Shown: in pieces, positions 32,745 to 44,690 of the stretch
Position numbering within the stretch: the first letter of the stretch is position 1
Layout of the letters: each line of letters begins with the position of its first letter
NCBI GenBank assembly: GCA_022432975.1
Contig: CM039506.1
Span: 16,814,121-16,878,120 of the forward strand
Direction of reading: 5' to 3'
Length of the DNA: 64,000 nucleotides
Source of the DNA: Begonia masoniana
Lineage: Eukaryota > Streptophyta > Magnoliopsida > Cucurbitales > Begoniaceae
The notes under the pieces: generated by a model
What the model was told of the DNA's origin: nothing
Seen by the model: the letters and a program-made list of their open reading frames with translations, nothing else
Database searches by the model: none
Program-made: the position numbers and the translations under genes

Positions 32745-34800
32745 TGTAACGCCCCAATTTAAAATCCCTAATTTGAAACCCTAATTTTGAAAACTCTAGA
32801 ATTTTTCCCCAAATTGAATTTTGAAATCGAGCGTTAAATCAAAATTTTAAAACTTAAAACATATTAATTGAAAACTTAATTAATACGGAAGCTTTGAACT
32901 CTTGAAACCAACACATAATTAAAACAATAAATAAAACTTTATTTAATGATAAAAATTCCATCATAAGTTTCAAAGTCTTAAATTAAAACAAAGCATTAAT
33001 TATCTTTTGAAAAAAATAAGGCATACTAATTTAAATCACTTTCTTCGAAATTCACAATATTATCTTCATCTGTATGCTCGCTTGCCACTGGAGTATTCTC
33101 AATTGCAGCAATTTCTTCCTCAGTCAAAAACTCACCTACATCACAAGTTTAAAACAAAAAGGTGAGAAAAACTCAGTAAGTGGAATACGTGCAAAACTTT
33201 TACTTTTACTTTTACTTTTACCGAATCCTGTTAAGACTTAGCCATCTCATTGTCGTTCAGGCATCGTCATCTTTTACTTTTAATTTTAACGATCAAGCTC
33301 ACCATCTCACTGTCGTTCATGCTTTTGCTATCACGTTAAAACATATGCTCAAGCTCACCATCTCACTGTCGTTCAGGCTTTTGCTATCGCATTTCTTTTA
33401 CTTTTTCATACACATGCAAATAACCTATCTATTTTATCTTTTAAACTATTCTACGTCGATATTCTAACCTACGTGCGCAATCATCGAAAACGTGTGATAA
33501 TAATAAAATAATATTTATATCTTGTGATGTAGGGTCGTAGCCAAAACTTGTATTTCACTTACTTGGATTCCGAGCAATAAGCATTTATCGGGATTTTTCC
33601 AAAATTTCAAAAATAATACCCTGCTCAAATCAAATCTTGATTTTAAATTCCTACTTAATAAATCCAATTCTAAACTAATTTGAGCAGAAATTACTTACGG
33701 TGTGTTATTGGGTCAGATCGGCTCGGTTGGATCGGTTCAGATCGAATCGGACGGTTCCAAAATCTTTTCTGCCTAATTCGAATAAAAATATTAAAATCCC
33801 ACTTAATTCAATCCAACTTTAAAAGAATTCGGGCAGAAATTCTTACCGGATAAATTTTCTATCGGTCCGGGTTGATTTGGGTCGAAAAATCGGGTCAAGT
33901 CGGGTCCGGTTCGGGTCGGGTGAACAGTACTCGGGTCGGGTCACTATTGGTCCGGTTCGGTCTGGGCTAAACCGGTTCGGGTTGGTTTGCTGCTGGTTTG
34001 GTTCAGGTTTTTAAAACAAAACCAATCCTTCCTTTCTCCTTCTTCTTCGATCGCGATTTCTGCAGAGTGAGAAGGAGAGTGTGAGACAGATAGGAAAACG
34101 GAGGGGGAGGGAGAGAGCACGATCGGAGAAAACTTACGCCGGTCGAAAGTTCTTTCGGGTGAAGAGCTGCGGTGGTCGGAGAAGATTCGGCCGAGAGGTT
34201 TCTTCTCGTCAGAGGAAGATTCGTCGCGTCGGAGAGCTCGGCTGTTTCCTTCAGAACGTCGCCGGTGACTGAAGAGAGGGAGAGAGCTTCGTCGGAGTTT
34301 CTGTCGGGAAAGGATTTCCGTCGGAGGCTGAACAGTGGTCGAAGCTCGCTGATTGCTATTTCAGAAGGCCGAGGTAAGTTCTTCTTCTCTGTTGAAGAAC
34401 TCGGGAAGAGCTGTGGTGTGAAACTTCTACCACCCGAAGGCTCTATTTATAGGGGAGGAATAGCCCCGCGCCCAACCGAGAAATCCGCGATTCCACAGAT
34501 TATCCGAGCTACAAATCCTCCAGCTCGGATTTTCTGCGTTTCTAGTTTTGATCCCTCACTCGAACTTGGTCACCAATCCAGACCAAGTTCATGCTGGATA
34601 TCAACTTCCAAATCGGGCTGATTGCTAAAAATCAGCAATCAGATTTCTTCATCGGATTTTTCTTGTCTGCTTCTGAACCAAAATCAGACTAGGTTCATCC
34701 AATTTTGATTCCCCAAAATCCGAATTGATTGATTGCATTTGATTTGGGAATATTTCGAATTGAAATTGGGAATTTTCCAATTAAATTTCTAATTGTTACA
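32745..34800 (-). repeat. Gypsy 5' LTR (2,056 bp)
   Basis: It pairs with 15313-17398 and is 30 bp shorter in the GGTTCGG-rich part. In element orientation it starts at 34800. Its first base T, after the target-duplication base G at 34801, forms the splice donor of the host gene. Confidence 0.93.
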
Positions 34801-34805
34801 CCGCA
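34801..34805. repeat. Target-site duplication of the nest, right
   Basis: CCGCA, matching 15308-15312. On the gene strand this is TGCGG, the end of exon 1 plus the first intron base. Confidence 0.92.
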
Positions 34806-34844
34806 AGTAGCATTAGTGTTCGAATTTTGAATCAAACCAGCCAT
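34802..34844 (-). CDS. PANS1: PATRONUS-like securin, exon 1
   Basis: ATG at 34844 starts MAGLIQNSNTNATC, and the exon ends one base into the next codon. Exon 2 at 15231 supplies the other two bases and continues GHSAAAMKKGG in frame. The donor GT is formed by the last base of the target duplication (34801) and the first base of the gypsy LTR (34800). A TTTGCAG acceptor at 34867-34861 suggests a further intron in the 5' leader. The gene now needs splicing across ~19.6 kb of retroelement sequence. Confidence 0.75.
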
Positions 34845-36026
34845 TTTTCTTGCTTTTTTCCTGCAAAGCGTTGACTGTCATTAATGAAAAATAGAAACAG
34901 ATCAATTACAATAAAACAACAAATACATTCTACTTCAAGTTTAAAAAGCAAATAAAGTCATTTAAGACTTGATCGAATCAAAAACACATATAGATTAATA
35001 AATTAATCAGAAGAAGAAAACTACTCCCAAAAAAATAAAGCAGATGTACATCCTTCCAACTCTCTGTGACGAAATTGAGAACTGAGTCTACCATAAAAGG
35101 AAGCAGCAAAACTGAAATAATTAAAAATACGTTCAATTTTCACCTATAATCCAAGTTAATTTCATCATAGTTTTGGACGTTATCATTAAGAATAATTCAT
35201 TTGTCGTCCACCAATTAATTAACGACGATCAAAGACTCAGTTAAAGATTACAGCACAAAACAATACATATAACTAAAATATTTTATTTAATAACACTAAA
35301 ATTATGCTAATTTCAGTGGCTCACGTGACGATCGTCGGTCGACGGTGACAGTATCGTCACGGTGGAAAGAAGTTTTTACTTTTTAATAATAGAAATCGTG
35401 CGCAATTTTGACAAAGGCGCTCATGTGAAACCAATCGCTCACAGGCGTAATCTGGAATTTCTCAGCCAGATCTGAGCAAATCGAAATTAGACTATGAAAG
35501 AAGACGAGCCGCTGAAGCTGAGGTAGGTAGATATCATATTTTTTATATTAATTAAAATATTATATATTTCAAGCACACTATAAAAAAGACAATATGGTCA
35601 TATAACAAGGGGATAAAATCTAATCGACTAAATATAATTAGGTAGGAAGGTTCAATGAGCTGATGGGGCAAGCCCCTTCAATCACAGGCAAGCCAGTTCA
35701 ACCAGGATGAGTCTACGATCCTAAGACCATCATATAATTCTCAATTTTTTAGTAACTCCAAAATCATTCAAAATGCATACACAGACCACGAAAGTAAAAG
35801 TCAATGCCCACACTATGTGAAGCTATTGTTCAGATGTAACTTTAAAATGCATAGCACGATTAAAGCAGATGCCAAACTAAATGAAGCAGGAATAGGGAGT
35901 AAAATAAAGCAAAATTAACATTAAAGAAGATGAAATTCCTCAACCAGAAAACGATTAGGAATGCTACGAAATCAACACACAAAAAGTCCAGAGAAATAAA
36001 ACGGTTTCTTAAGAAAAATAAAATAC
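34845..36026. other. PATRONUS-like 5' region and remains of the ubiquitin-conjugating enzyme intron
   Basis: AT-rich with no further coding exon I can identify. I looked for the second exon of the ubiquitin-conjugating enzyme and did not find it. A GC-richer block at 35325-35530 (near-palindrome CGTGACGAT ... ATCGTCACG at 35334-35378) could be a promoter or leader of the PATRONUS-like gene. A short plus-strand frame MKEDEPLKLR at 35494-35523 followed by GTAGGTAG is exon-like but too short to call. Confidence 0.4.
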
Positions 36027-36096
36027 CAGCGCTGCAAGATGTAGGACGATCCTTCTGCAAATCCTTGAGTTCCTTCAGGATCCGCTTCGAAGCCAT
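36027..36096 (-). pseudogene. Ubiquitin-conjugating enzyme E2, orphan first exon
   Basis: ATG at 36096 reads MASKRILKELKDLQKD, then RPTSCSAG, with a GTATTTTA donor at 36026. This is the N-terminal helix of plant group-VI (UBC8/10/28-type) E2 enzymes, which carry activated ubiquitin to E3 ligases. The usual PP after KD reads RP here. The exon is preceded by a TTCGTAG acceptor, consistent with the 5'-leader intron of these genes. The remaining exons, including the catalytic Cys, are absent from the 1.2 kb downstream before the next gene, so the gene is truncated unless its intron is longer than I can see. Confidence 0.82.
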
Positions 36097-36242
36097 CTAC
36101 GAAAAACCTAGAAAAAGTAAGATCCAGTCATTTTCCCTCAGATCAAAACCCTAAACAACGAAACGTCCAGAATCCAAACTCAACAAAAAAAAAAAAAAAA
36201 CCTACAAACGTAGTAAGAATAAGAAAGCCACCTGAAAGAGGG

Positions 36243-36247
36243 ATCCT
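36243..36247. repeat. Target-site duplication, left
   Basis: ATCCT, matching 43185-43189. Confidence 0.9.
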
Positions 36248-37872
36248 TGTCACGCCCCAAAGGGGACCCGCAACAGAACGGGGAACGACCCGGCCCGAAA
36301 AGGACTAGATCGCCCAACCCTTAACACCAAATTTCACCAAACGCAACGGAATATTAACCAATTAAGATTCAGGGCCCGGACAGATAAATAAACAGGTCCA
36401 ACAAGTGACACCAGATAATGTAATGATATACGTCCAAATAAAATAACATATGTGAATTAAATACAATAGAACTTACACATCCACAGTAGTGTCTCACTTT
36501 AAAATATAAGATATATCCTCAAGAAAAATTTATTAAAATAGGAAATTTCTACAGGATGATTGTTCCCGTGCCGATAATCAAATTCTCCTTTACTGAATCC
36601 TGAAAAATAGTAGTCGTTTGGGGTGAGTCGACTAAACTCAATAGGGATAGAGTTTATTTCCAGCAGTTATAAAATATTATATAGAAATGTAATAAAAATG
36701 CAGTTTTCAATTTAAATAGATGTTCGGTGAAAATGGAGCCTCTCATGGACCCCGACCACACTGGGCCATAGGCCAAAACATCGACATCAGGCGGTCGCAC
36801 GCCATAATTACCCTGATCAGGTTTAGGGTTTCGCGCCCAAGGACACGGCTCTTCAGCTGTCCTATTACTTCTAGTTAAAACCACACAATTTTTATCAAAT
36901 GATAAAATAATGCAGTTGATAATTGTGTGAAAGAACAATAATACCAAATTAAATGAACATTTTATGCCAAATAAATGAATTTAATTAATGAATTAAAAAT
37001 AATAATACTTAACTGAAAATAAAATAAACCCCTACCTCGAGTGCACTTACAACAGGTGAAATTCAATAAATTCAAGAGTCCAAGCAATGAGTCCACAGCT
37101 TAATTCAATAAATTGGTACCTAACAAAGAATAAAGTCATCCATTATTTTTGGGCTACCTATCTCTTAATTTACTCTCTACAATCAACGTACAGCCCAAAA
37201 ATATCATAATTACATACTAAAAGCACCCAAGCCTTATAGATTGAAGGGCAATACACAACTGTTGCTAACCCAACAACGTAAAAGAGGTATATATACACTG
37301 AAAATCAACTTAAACTCTCGGTAATGATTTCTTAGTCCATAATCCAGAGCATACCACAAAATATTCTTTGATCTTAAAATCCATTCAAGAAAGGGGTCTG
37401 TCGAACGTCATTTAATCTTACAATTGGAGGCTCTAATTCTTCTTTCCTTTAGTTTCTACATGAGTTCATTTCTTTCTAAATATCCTATAGTTCATCATCC
37501 CAAAATAATTTTATCATCCACAGAGGATTCAAGAAGGAAGCAATAGAGAAGAAGGGGAAATCGCTCACCACTTTTTTGAGCACCAAGGTTGAGCCTCCGG
37601 TTCGTTTTACAAAGGTTGAAGAGAAGAAAACAATGAGCGTTTTGAAACCAAAATTGTCGGAATCGGAAATCAAGTCGTCGCCGATCGTTTCCCTCTCGCT
37701 CCCCTGCGCACGGCGCTCTCAGCAGGTAAAAACGTCTCTGCTGAAGCGTTTTGATAAAAAAAAGGGTTTTATGAATGGAGGGAGGAAAATTGCACACGTG
37801 GTGATTAAATGAGAGAGGAGAAATTACCTTATTGTCCATAGACTTTTCTCCCCCAAATATGTGGGTTTCACA
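36248..37872 (-). repeat. Non-autonomous gypsy 3' LTR
   Basis: It pairs with 41557-43184. I see about a dozen differences, including a 4-base indel near 37250. A short frame MSTKVEPPVRFTKVEEKK (37576-37812, +) occurs in both LTRs and is not a supported gene. Confidence 0.92.
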
Positions 37873-40800
37873 TTCTCCCCCACTTAATGAAATTTCGTCT
37901 TCGAAATTTGGATTAACTATGGTCATATCACTAAATAGTTTCCGGATACTTTATTTTCATCTCCGATTCAAGTTCCCAAGTGATTCTCTTTCAGTATGCT
38001 AGTGAATTTGAACTAATAAATTCTCTAGAAACCTAAAATTTTGATCTCACTACCCCAAAATCATTTAGCGTGCTACACATACTAATAATCCTCTTGAATA
38101 AGAATCCCTATCTAGGTTATGACATGTGTCAGATTTGAAATATATATTCTCAATATTAATACATGAGCATATTAAACATATTGAGCATGCAAGAGCAATT
38201 CCACCATGTTTGCTATATAACAAATCCATTCAAACTTTCAAATATTCCAATGCACTCATAACCAACTTATATTCACACAAAAACAACATCCTGACCTTCA
38301 GAAACACAAAACCATGGGTTTCAAACAACACATCTCACCTCTAAAAGTTTGCATAGTTCTTCATTCTATTTCTATAGCAACACAAACTTTGTATCTATTA
38401 AATGATTCAAAAATTATAACTAAGAATCAAATCTCACGTCCTCAACATATCATTAAAAGTGAAGTGTCCTTTAGACTATCCATTTGTTGTAAGGTGATAA
38501 GTCAAATCGAAGTTATTTCATTGCCCAAAATCCTCAGCATGGGTTCAAAAACTTAGACATAAACTTTGGGTTCATATAAAATATAACTAAATGAAACACA
38601 ACAAAATTTATGTCTTCCACAAAGCTTTCTCAAGAGAAATTTATCCACACTCTGACGAAATGATGGTTGGCAAACAATTCATAAAAATTTCGATATTAAA
38701 ATGGTCGTGCACAATTCCCATTATAGATAACAAAATCCATCGTAATGTCTTCAAATGTCCACTCCAAATATACCATTTTGAATAGTCTAGCACGTTTCTA
38801 TTGTTTAGCCCCAGACCATAGATAAGTCAAAGTTCAACCATATATCATACCACTATATTCAGTTCCATGGCAATCCATCCCAAAATTTGACTACATTAAC
38901 AATGTCATTTGATCTCATAATTTTGTCCTTGCATGCACCAACTCAACTTTCTCATCTTACATTACTCAACTGACCAAACATTTTGTTAAATTCATGATTA
39001 AGTATTTCCTTGATATGTCGCAAAATAGTAGGAGCTATATTAAATTACATACAAAACCCATCAGATCAATGATTCAACCTCTCACTTCTAGGTCTTGTCA
39101 AAAGACGCTCTCAATCTTTTCACCCTGAATATAAAATAAGGTCTTTAGGGTGTCAACCAAAACACTGTCATATCATTAACTCACCAGTATGACTTTTCAA
39201 GATAAAATTACAACCAAATTTATATAATCAAACTTTCCCTTTTATATGAGATTCTAATCACGTTGACTAAAGTGATATACATATTTAAATGACATATAAA
39301 CCAACTTATTTTCACACCTTACGAAAAATTTGTCACATAGAGACAAAAGATTGTTAAGATCAACCGTAATCCATAAGTGGTGTAAGTTCACTTTTAATCT
39401 CAATCTTCACAATACTTATACATGAACTCTACAAGGATGTATTAACACACGTTCAAAATGTACAACTCGTGCATCTAAATAAATCTCTTTTATCAATCAC
39501 TATCGATCACTGTCAACTTAGGTGTCAGTCTCAATCCGTGTCTAACTTTTAAGGTTGACAGATTCCTTTATTTCAAACATTCTCAACATTCTTTACTGTA
39601 AAAGGAGTCAAAAGATTGACTATAGAAGACAAATGTCATTGCCTCAACAACAACAACAACAACTAGCTAATTCTCAAAAATATAAACATCAATAATATTC
39701 TTTGGTTGCTCCCAATCCAACTCTGTCACAAACTAAGCTTGATCCAATAAAAGGTCACCTTAAGTAACATTGTCTATTAATTATTTAACTTTAGTAATCC
39801 AAAAGCAACATTTCTTTCATTGAGTATATAACCGAAGATTTTTTTACATTCTCACAACACAGTTTTTAAATGTTTAGTGCTCAACATAAGTCTTAACATG
39901 ACCAATATGGAACTCAAACCCTTTACATAAGTGGCATATGCAAGTCCAACATCAAATACTCCAAAAACAATAGAATAGATTTCTTAACATTCTCCTCTCA
40001 TATACCAATCTATGGTAACATTAATCTAACACCTGACAATCAAATTCAGTTACGTCAACGATAATGTCTCTAATTGAATCATAAAGGTACATCTCACGGT
40101 GCAGTACCCATGCAAGCCCAACGCTATAAATCATTCCATTTTGTACGCAGACTTCTTCACTAAACTGAAATTATTATTAATAGAGTATAAGAAATTGGAG
40201 CAATGGTAGATTCAAATTAATGCAACATAATGACATATAAATCTCGTGGTCGGGTGGTAACCCGGGCATATCCTCAAGAACAGATGTCAGAACACATGAT
40301 TACAACCGACAAATCTAGATACCTCTTCACTGTCACATGGTCACCACTAATAAAAGAAGCACACCACCAAAATGCTTTAATCTTCTACACTCGTTACATA
40401 AGCTAATAATATAATGTCAATATAAGGCTAGCACCATGTGTTTGTCCAATGTTCACTTAACAAGCCCACAAACATGGTTAACAAGAATCATTATGAAATA
40501 ATTTTCGTACACACATGGCGACTACCAAAACACTTCAACAAAAAATGTTGAAATTGGTGTTAACAAAAGAATTTTGTAAAGTCCAACCTCACTCAACTTG
40601 TGAAAATAAATAGTTGTACTAGGAACAACGCATCAACCTCACTAATCATAGAAGTTAACCCTTTAACTATATAAGCATGTCCAAAAAGTCCATCTTCTAT
40701 GACTCTTAATATTCATCATAATAGACCATTTCCAATCATCTCTCTTTTTATACTTATCTAAATAATTTCTAAAGTCAAATTCTTTATACTTGAACAACAA

Positions 40801-41556
40801 AATAGAACCGGACTATATCCTCGTTAGTCATAAACAGATTTTATTACTCTGATACTTTTTAAACTTATCACTAATTTATCGCAACCAACACCTTAATACC
40901 ACAAGACAACTCTATGATTTGACAATATTTTTCTAAAAACAAAGGTTTTCTCATAACAATCTTGATCCAAGAATCTTTAACCACTTCAACAGAGACCTAT
41001 CCTTGTGTTTTTAACCACTTCAACAGAGACCTATCCTTGAGCCGAAACACACAAAATGAAGACATATTGAGAACGTTCACCCATATTTTCTTGAACCGAG
41101 AATATACAATTCGTCTTTGAATTAAAATTTACGAACAACAATCCCTAACTCGGACTAAAGAATTCCCAGTAAGACAATATAAGTCTTGAATTTTCTAGAA
41201 GAGACCGATACTTATATCATAAGATGTATTTCTTATTTTTCAGATAATCTCAAAGGTTCACAAACTAATCCAAAAGAGTTCTAATCCTCTTATTCCATCC
41301 CTTATATCAATTTACGAAGCGTACACTTACCGCTTCTCCATTAATTTCCAACTACTCTAAACCACATATGCACGTATATGAAATATCCTCATTCTCTAGC
41401 GAACAACCTCGAGATGCTTTCCAAATAGCATATTTGACCCAATCAGCCTTTCTATCACATCATTAGGCACAAGAATAATTCTCGTATATCATCACATCAC
41501 CTATTTTATAAGTGTCACTTTTCAAGATGGGCAACCTGGCTCTGATACCATTATTC
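37873..41556 (-). other. Degenerate interior of the non-autonomous gypsy
   Basis: It begins (+) with TTCTCCCCCACTT, the complement of the polypurine tract, then the complement of GACGAAATTTC. At 37931-38030 (-) the sequence ITWELESEMKIKYPETI plus TAG matches a gypsy chromodomain end, with an upstream stop and frameshift. The rest is AT-rich and has lost coding potential, with a (CAA)n run near 39645. A near-identical 31-base phrase (AACCACTTCAACAGAGACCT...) is repeated in tandem at about 40979 and 41013. The interior ends (+) at GGCTCTGATACCA (41538-41550), the complement of the tRNA-Met primer-binding site. Confidence 0.75.
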
Positions 41557-43184
41557 TGTCACGCCCCAAAGGGGACCCGCAACAGAACGGGGAACGACCC
41601 GGCCCGAAAAGGACTAGATCGCCCAACCCTTAACACCAAATTTCACCAAACGCAACGGAATATTAACCAATTAAGATTCAGGACCCGGAAAGATAAATAA
41701 ACAGGTCCAACAAGTGACACCAGATAATGTAATGATATACGTCCAAATAAAATAACATATGTGAATTAAATACAATAGAACTTACACATCCACAGTAGTG
41801 TCTCACCTTAAAATATAAGATATATCCTCAAGAAAAATTTATTAAAATAGGAAATTTCTACAAGATGATTGTTCCCGTGCCGATAATCAAATTCTCCTTT
41901 ACTGAATCCTGAAAAATAGTAGTCGTTTGGGGTGAGTCGACTAAACTCAATAGGGATAGAGTTTATTTCCAGCAGTTATAAAATATTATATAGAAATGTA
42001 ATAAAAATGCAGTTTTCAATTTAAATAGATGTTCGGTGAAAATGGAGCCTCTCATGGACCCCGAGCACACTGGGCCATAGGCCAAAACATCGACATCAGG
42101 CGGTCGCACGCCATAATTACCCTGATCAGGTTTAGGGTTTCGCGCCCAAGGACACGGCTCTTCAGCTGTCCTATTACTTCTAGTTAAAACCACACAATTT
42201 TTATCAATGATAAAATAATGCAGTTGATAATTGTGTGAAAGAACAATAATACCAAATTAAATGAACATTTTATGCCAAATAAATGAATTTAATTAATGAA
42301 TTAAAAATAATAATACTTAACTGAAAATAAAATAAACCCCTACCTCGAGTGCACTTACAACAGGTGAAATTCAATAAATTCAAGAGTCCAAGCAATGAGT
42401 CCACAACTTAATTCAATAAATTGGTACCTAACAAAGAATAAAGTCATCCATTATTTTTGGGCTACCTATCTCTTAATTTACTCTCTACAATCAACGTACA
42501 GCCCAAAAATATCATAATTACATACTAAAAGCACCCAAGCCTTATAGATTGAAGGGCAATCAATACACAACTGTTGCTAACCCAACAACGTAAAAGAGGT
42601 ATATATACACTGAAAATCAACTTAAACTCTCGGTAATGATTTCTCAGTCCATAATCCAGAGCATACCACAAAATATTCTTTGATCTTAAAATCCATTCAA
42701 GAAAGGGGTCTGTCGAACGTCATTTAATCTTACAATTGGAGGCTCTAATTCTTCTTTCCTTTAGTTTCTACATGAGTTCATTTCTTCCTAAATATCCTAT
42801 AGTTCATCATCCCAAAATAATTTTATCATCCACAGAGGATTCAAGAAGGAAGCAATAGAGAAGAAGGGGAAATCGCTCACCACTTTTTTGAGCACCAAGG
42901 TTGAGCCTCCGGTTCGTTTTACAAAGGTTGAAGAGAAGAAAACAATGAGCGTTTTGAAACCAAAATTGTCGGAATCAGAAATCAAGTCGTCGCCGATCGT
43001 TTCCCTCTCGCTCCCCTGCGCACGGCGCTCTCAGCAGGTAAAAATGTCTCTGCTGAAGCGTTTTGATAAAAAAAAGGGTTTTATGAAGGGAGGGAGGAAA
43101 ATTGCACACGTGGTGATTAAATGAGAGAGGAGAAATTACCTTATTGTCCATAGACTTTTCTCCCCCAAATATGTGGGTTTCACA
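41557..43184 (-). repeat. Non-autonomous gypsy 5' LTR
   Basis: It starts TGTCACGCC on + and ends TTTCACA, followed by the ATCCT duplication at 43185-43189. Confidence 0.92.
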
Positions 43185-43189
43185 ATCCT

Positions 43190-43822
43190 CCTTTGGAAAG
43201 ACACAGACGACGAAAGCAGCAGCAGAAGAAAGGCGGGAAAAAGTTGGATGGAGTCGAGATGGAGGAGGCAGCGAGAAGTAGATAATGAATGGAGCCGGAG
43301 AAAGTGGGCCATCGTAGAATGTAAGCCTTCTGATTGGCTCCAAAAATGGCTGTGGGTCCCATTTGGCATTATTTGCACGGAATTACCTCTTACTTTTGAT
43401 TGGGTTTGGCCGCCGTAAGGAAAGACATGCTACTTTTGACCGACGTCGTTTAGAATATAATATTAATATTTTTATTTAAGAAAATAATTGATTTTTAATT
43501 TCTCAAGTGTATGAAGTCTGATAGAATTGACCTCAAAATTAACCAAATATGTGACATAATTGTTGAAGCAAAACCCAGAAACAACAGAATGCAACTATCA
43601 TTACTATTATTAGGAGAACTGGTCTTATAACATATTAAAATAAGACCAGTTCACAAATTTGCAGAAGATCGGAAGCAAATTGAGAGACACAAATTTTGGC
43701 TCCGGATGTTTAAATGGAGCGAAAGGGCATGGGGGCATCACAGCCGTCGGATCAGATTTTTAGTAGCAATTGATGTATCCACTTTGCTTTTTCCTAGCCT
43801 CTCCTTGCTGCCACAATTTAAG
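43190..43822. other. Flank upstream of the truncated E2 gene
   Basis: The first ~200 bases are GC-richer and purine-rich and may be the original promoter/leader of the E2 gene on the minus strand. The rest is AT-rich. A 13-bp-arm hairpin lies at 43616-43652 (GAACTGGTCTTAT ... ATAAGACCAGTTC). No gene. Confidence 0.4.
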
Positions 43823-44690
43823 TTTTGGTATTAGAGCCAATGACATTTTCGAGAAACACAGTTCTCTCCTCACTTTCAACGACAATCATCCCTTCCTTTC
43901 CATCTGTTAATCAAACATCAACCACCAAACTCGATTCAACAAATTACTTTGTCCGGAAAATACAGCTACTCAACATTGTGATAGCTAATGGCATGAACAA
44001 CATTAGACATGACTCCTACTTTCTCCTCCACAGTTCCTAGACACTTTGTGGCATCGATATAATCGCTTAGTCATGAGATGGTTTTTCTCTTATGTCGGAA
44101 GGCAATCTCCCTCAAATTGTATGCCACAATACTACTGTCGAAATTTTGGTTGCGCTTGGTCGAATGTTCGCCTCTTTTTTCTTGGTGCGAATCATCGACC
44201 TCAAGAGTCAGCTCCATAATATATCCAAAAACGATCTCTCTGCAGTAATTTACATTAAGAAAATAATAAATTTGTTCAATACCTTATCTACAATAGGTGA
44301 GACAATATCTTATTGCAAATGGGTCATCTATTTTTTTGTAGGCTTAGACAGTAAATACAACCCTTATGTCACCACAATCACTAGTCGCGCTGATAAACCC
44401 TTTGGACGAGGTTCATACTTTGCTTTATCAAAATCATATGTTTGAAAGTTTGCTTAGAAGAATTGAGTACAAACTACTCAGATTTGACGATTTATTGCAA
44501 AAATCAAAGGGCAGATCAGCTAATGAAGAATCCCACGTTTCATGAAAAAGCCAAACACATTGATGTGAGGCTACACTTTATCAGGGAAACATCGAAGATG
44601 GGGTTATTAAAGTTGAAAAGATTCATACACACAATAACCCAACTGATGTTCTCATAGAAGTCTTAGCATTGCTAAGTAATTGTTTAAACT
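43823..44690 (+). pseudogene. Copia deletion derivative: Gag joined to RNase H tail
   Basis: A primer-binding-site-like TTGGTATTAGAGCC (43825) precedes ATG 43840. The Gag-type sequence has PSVNQTSTTKLDSTNYF, then, after a stop, VEILVALGRMFASFF and LSTIGETISYCKWVIYFFVG, the copia Gag core. Directly after it comes NPTFHEKAKHIDVRLHFIRE and, one frame over, IEDGVIKVEKIHTHNNPTD, the end of copia RNase H. Protease, integrase and RT are missing, so a large internal deletion is implied. The Gag wording differs from the Sire elements nearby. LTRs could not be delimited. Confidence 0.7.

Larger units (their letters stand above)
15313..34800 (-). mobile_element. Ty3/gypsy chromovirus (Tekay/Del-like) in PATRONUS-like intron 1, itself hosting a copia element
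   Basis: Matching LTRs (15313-17398 and 32745-34800) begin TGTAAC and end GTTACA, and CCGCA is duplicated on both sides. On the minus strand the order is 5' LTR, tRNA-Met primer-binding site (32741-32731), gag-pol, polypurine tract, 3' LTR. Without the nested copia element and its target duplication the element is about 8.87 kb. The single 1,493-codon Gag-Pol frame has no stop; only the copia insertion breaks it. A C-terminal chromodomain marks it as a chromovirus, and the GACGAAATTTC string before the polypurine tract fits Tekay/Del. Confidence 0.93.
36248..43184 (-). mobile_element. Non-autonomous Ty3/gypsy element (LARD-like, Tekay-derived)
   Basis: LTRs of 1,625 and 1,628 bp (TGTCACGCCCC ... 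TTTCACA) flank a 3.7-kb interior with no ORF of note. ATCCT is duplicated on both sides. Element orientation is minus: primer-binding site next to the 41557-43184 LTR, polypurine tract next to the 36248-37872 LTR. The only coding relic I can read is a chromodomain end near 37931-38030. It sits in the leader or promoter of the truncated ubiquitin-conjugating enzyme gene. Confidence 0.9.

Noticed and set aside
35640..35715. Stretch with GGTTCAA and folded look, considered as a tRNA
   Set aside because: No A-box/B-box pair at the right spacing and no acceptor-stem pairing.
39645..39662. (CAA)n run, the AATG run at 49066-49100 and G homopolymers at 50636 and 57780
   Set aside because: Simple-sequence repeats; the G runs may also be of uncertain length from sequencing. 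No CRISPR-like spacer structure anywhere in the window.
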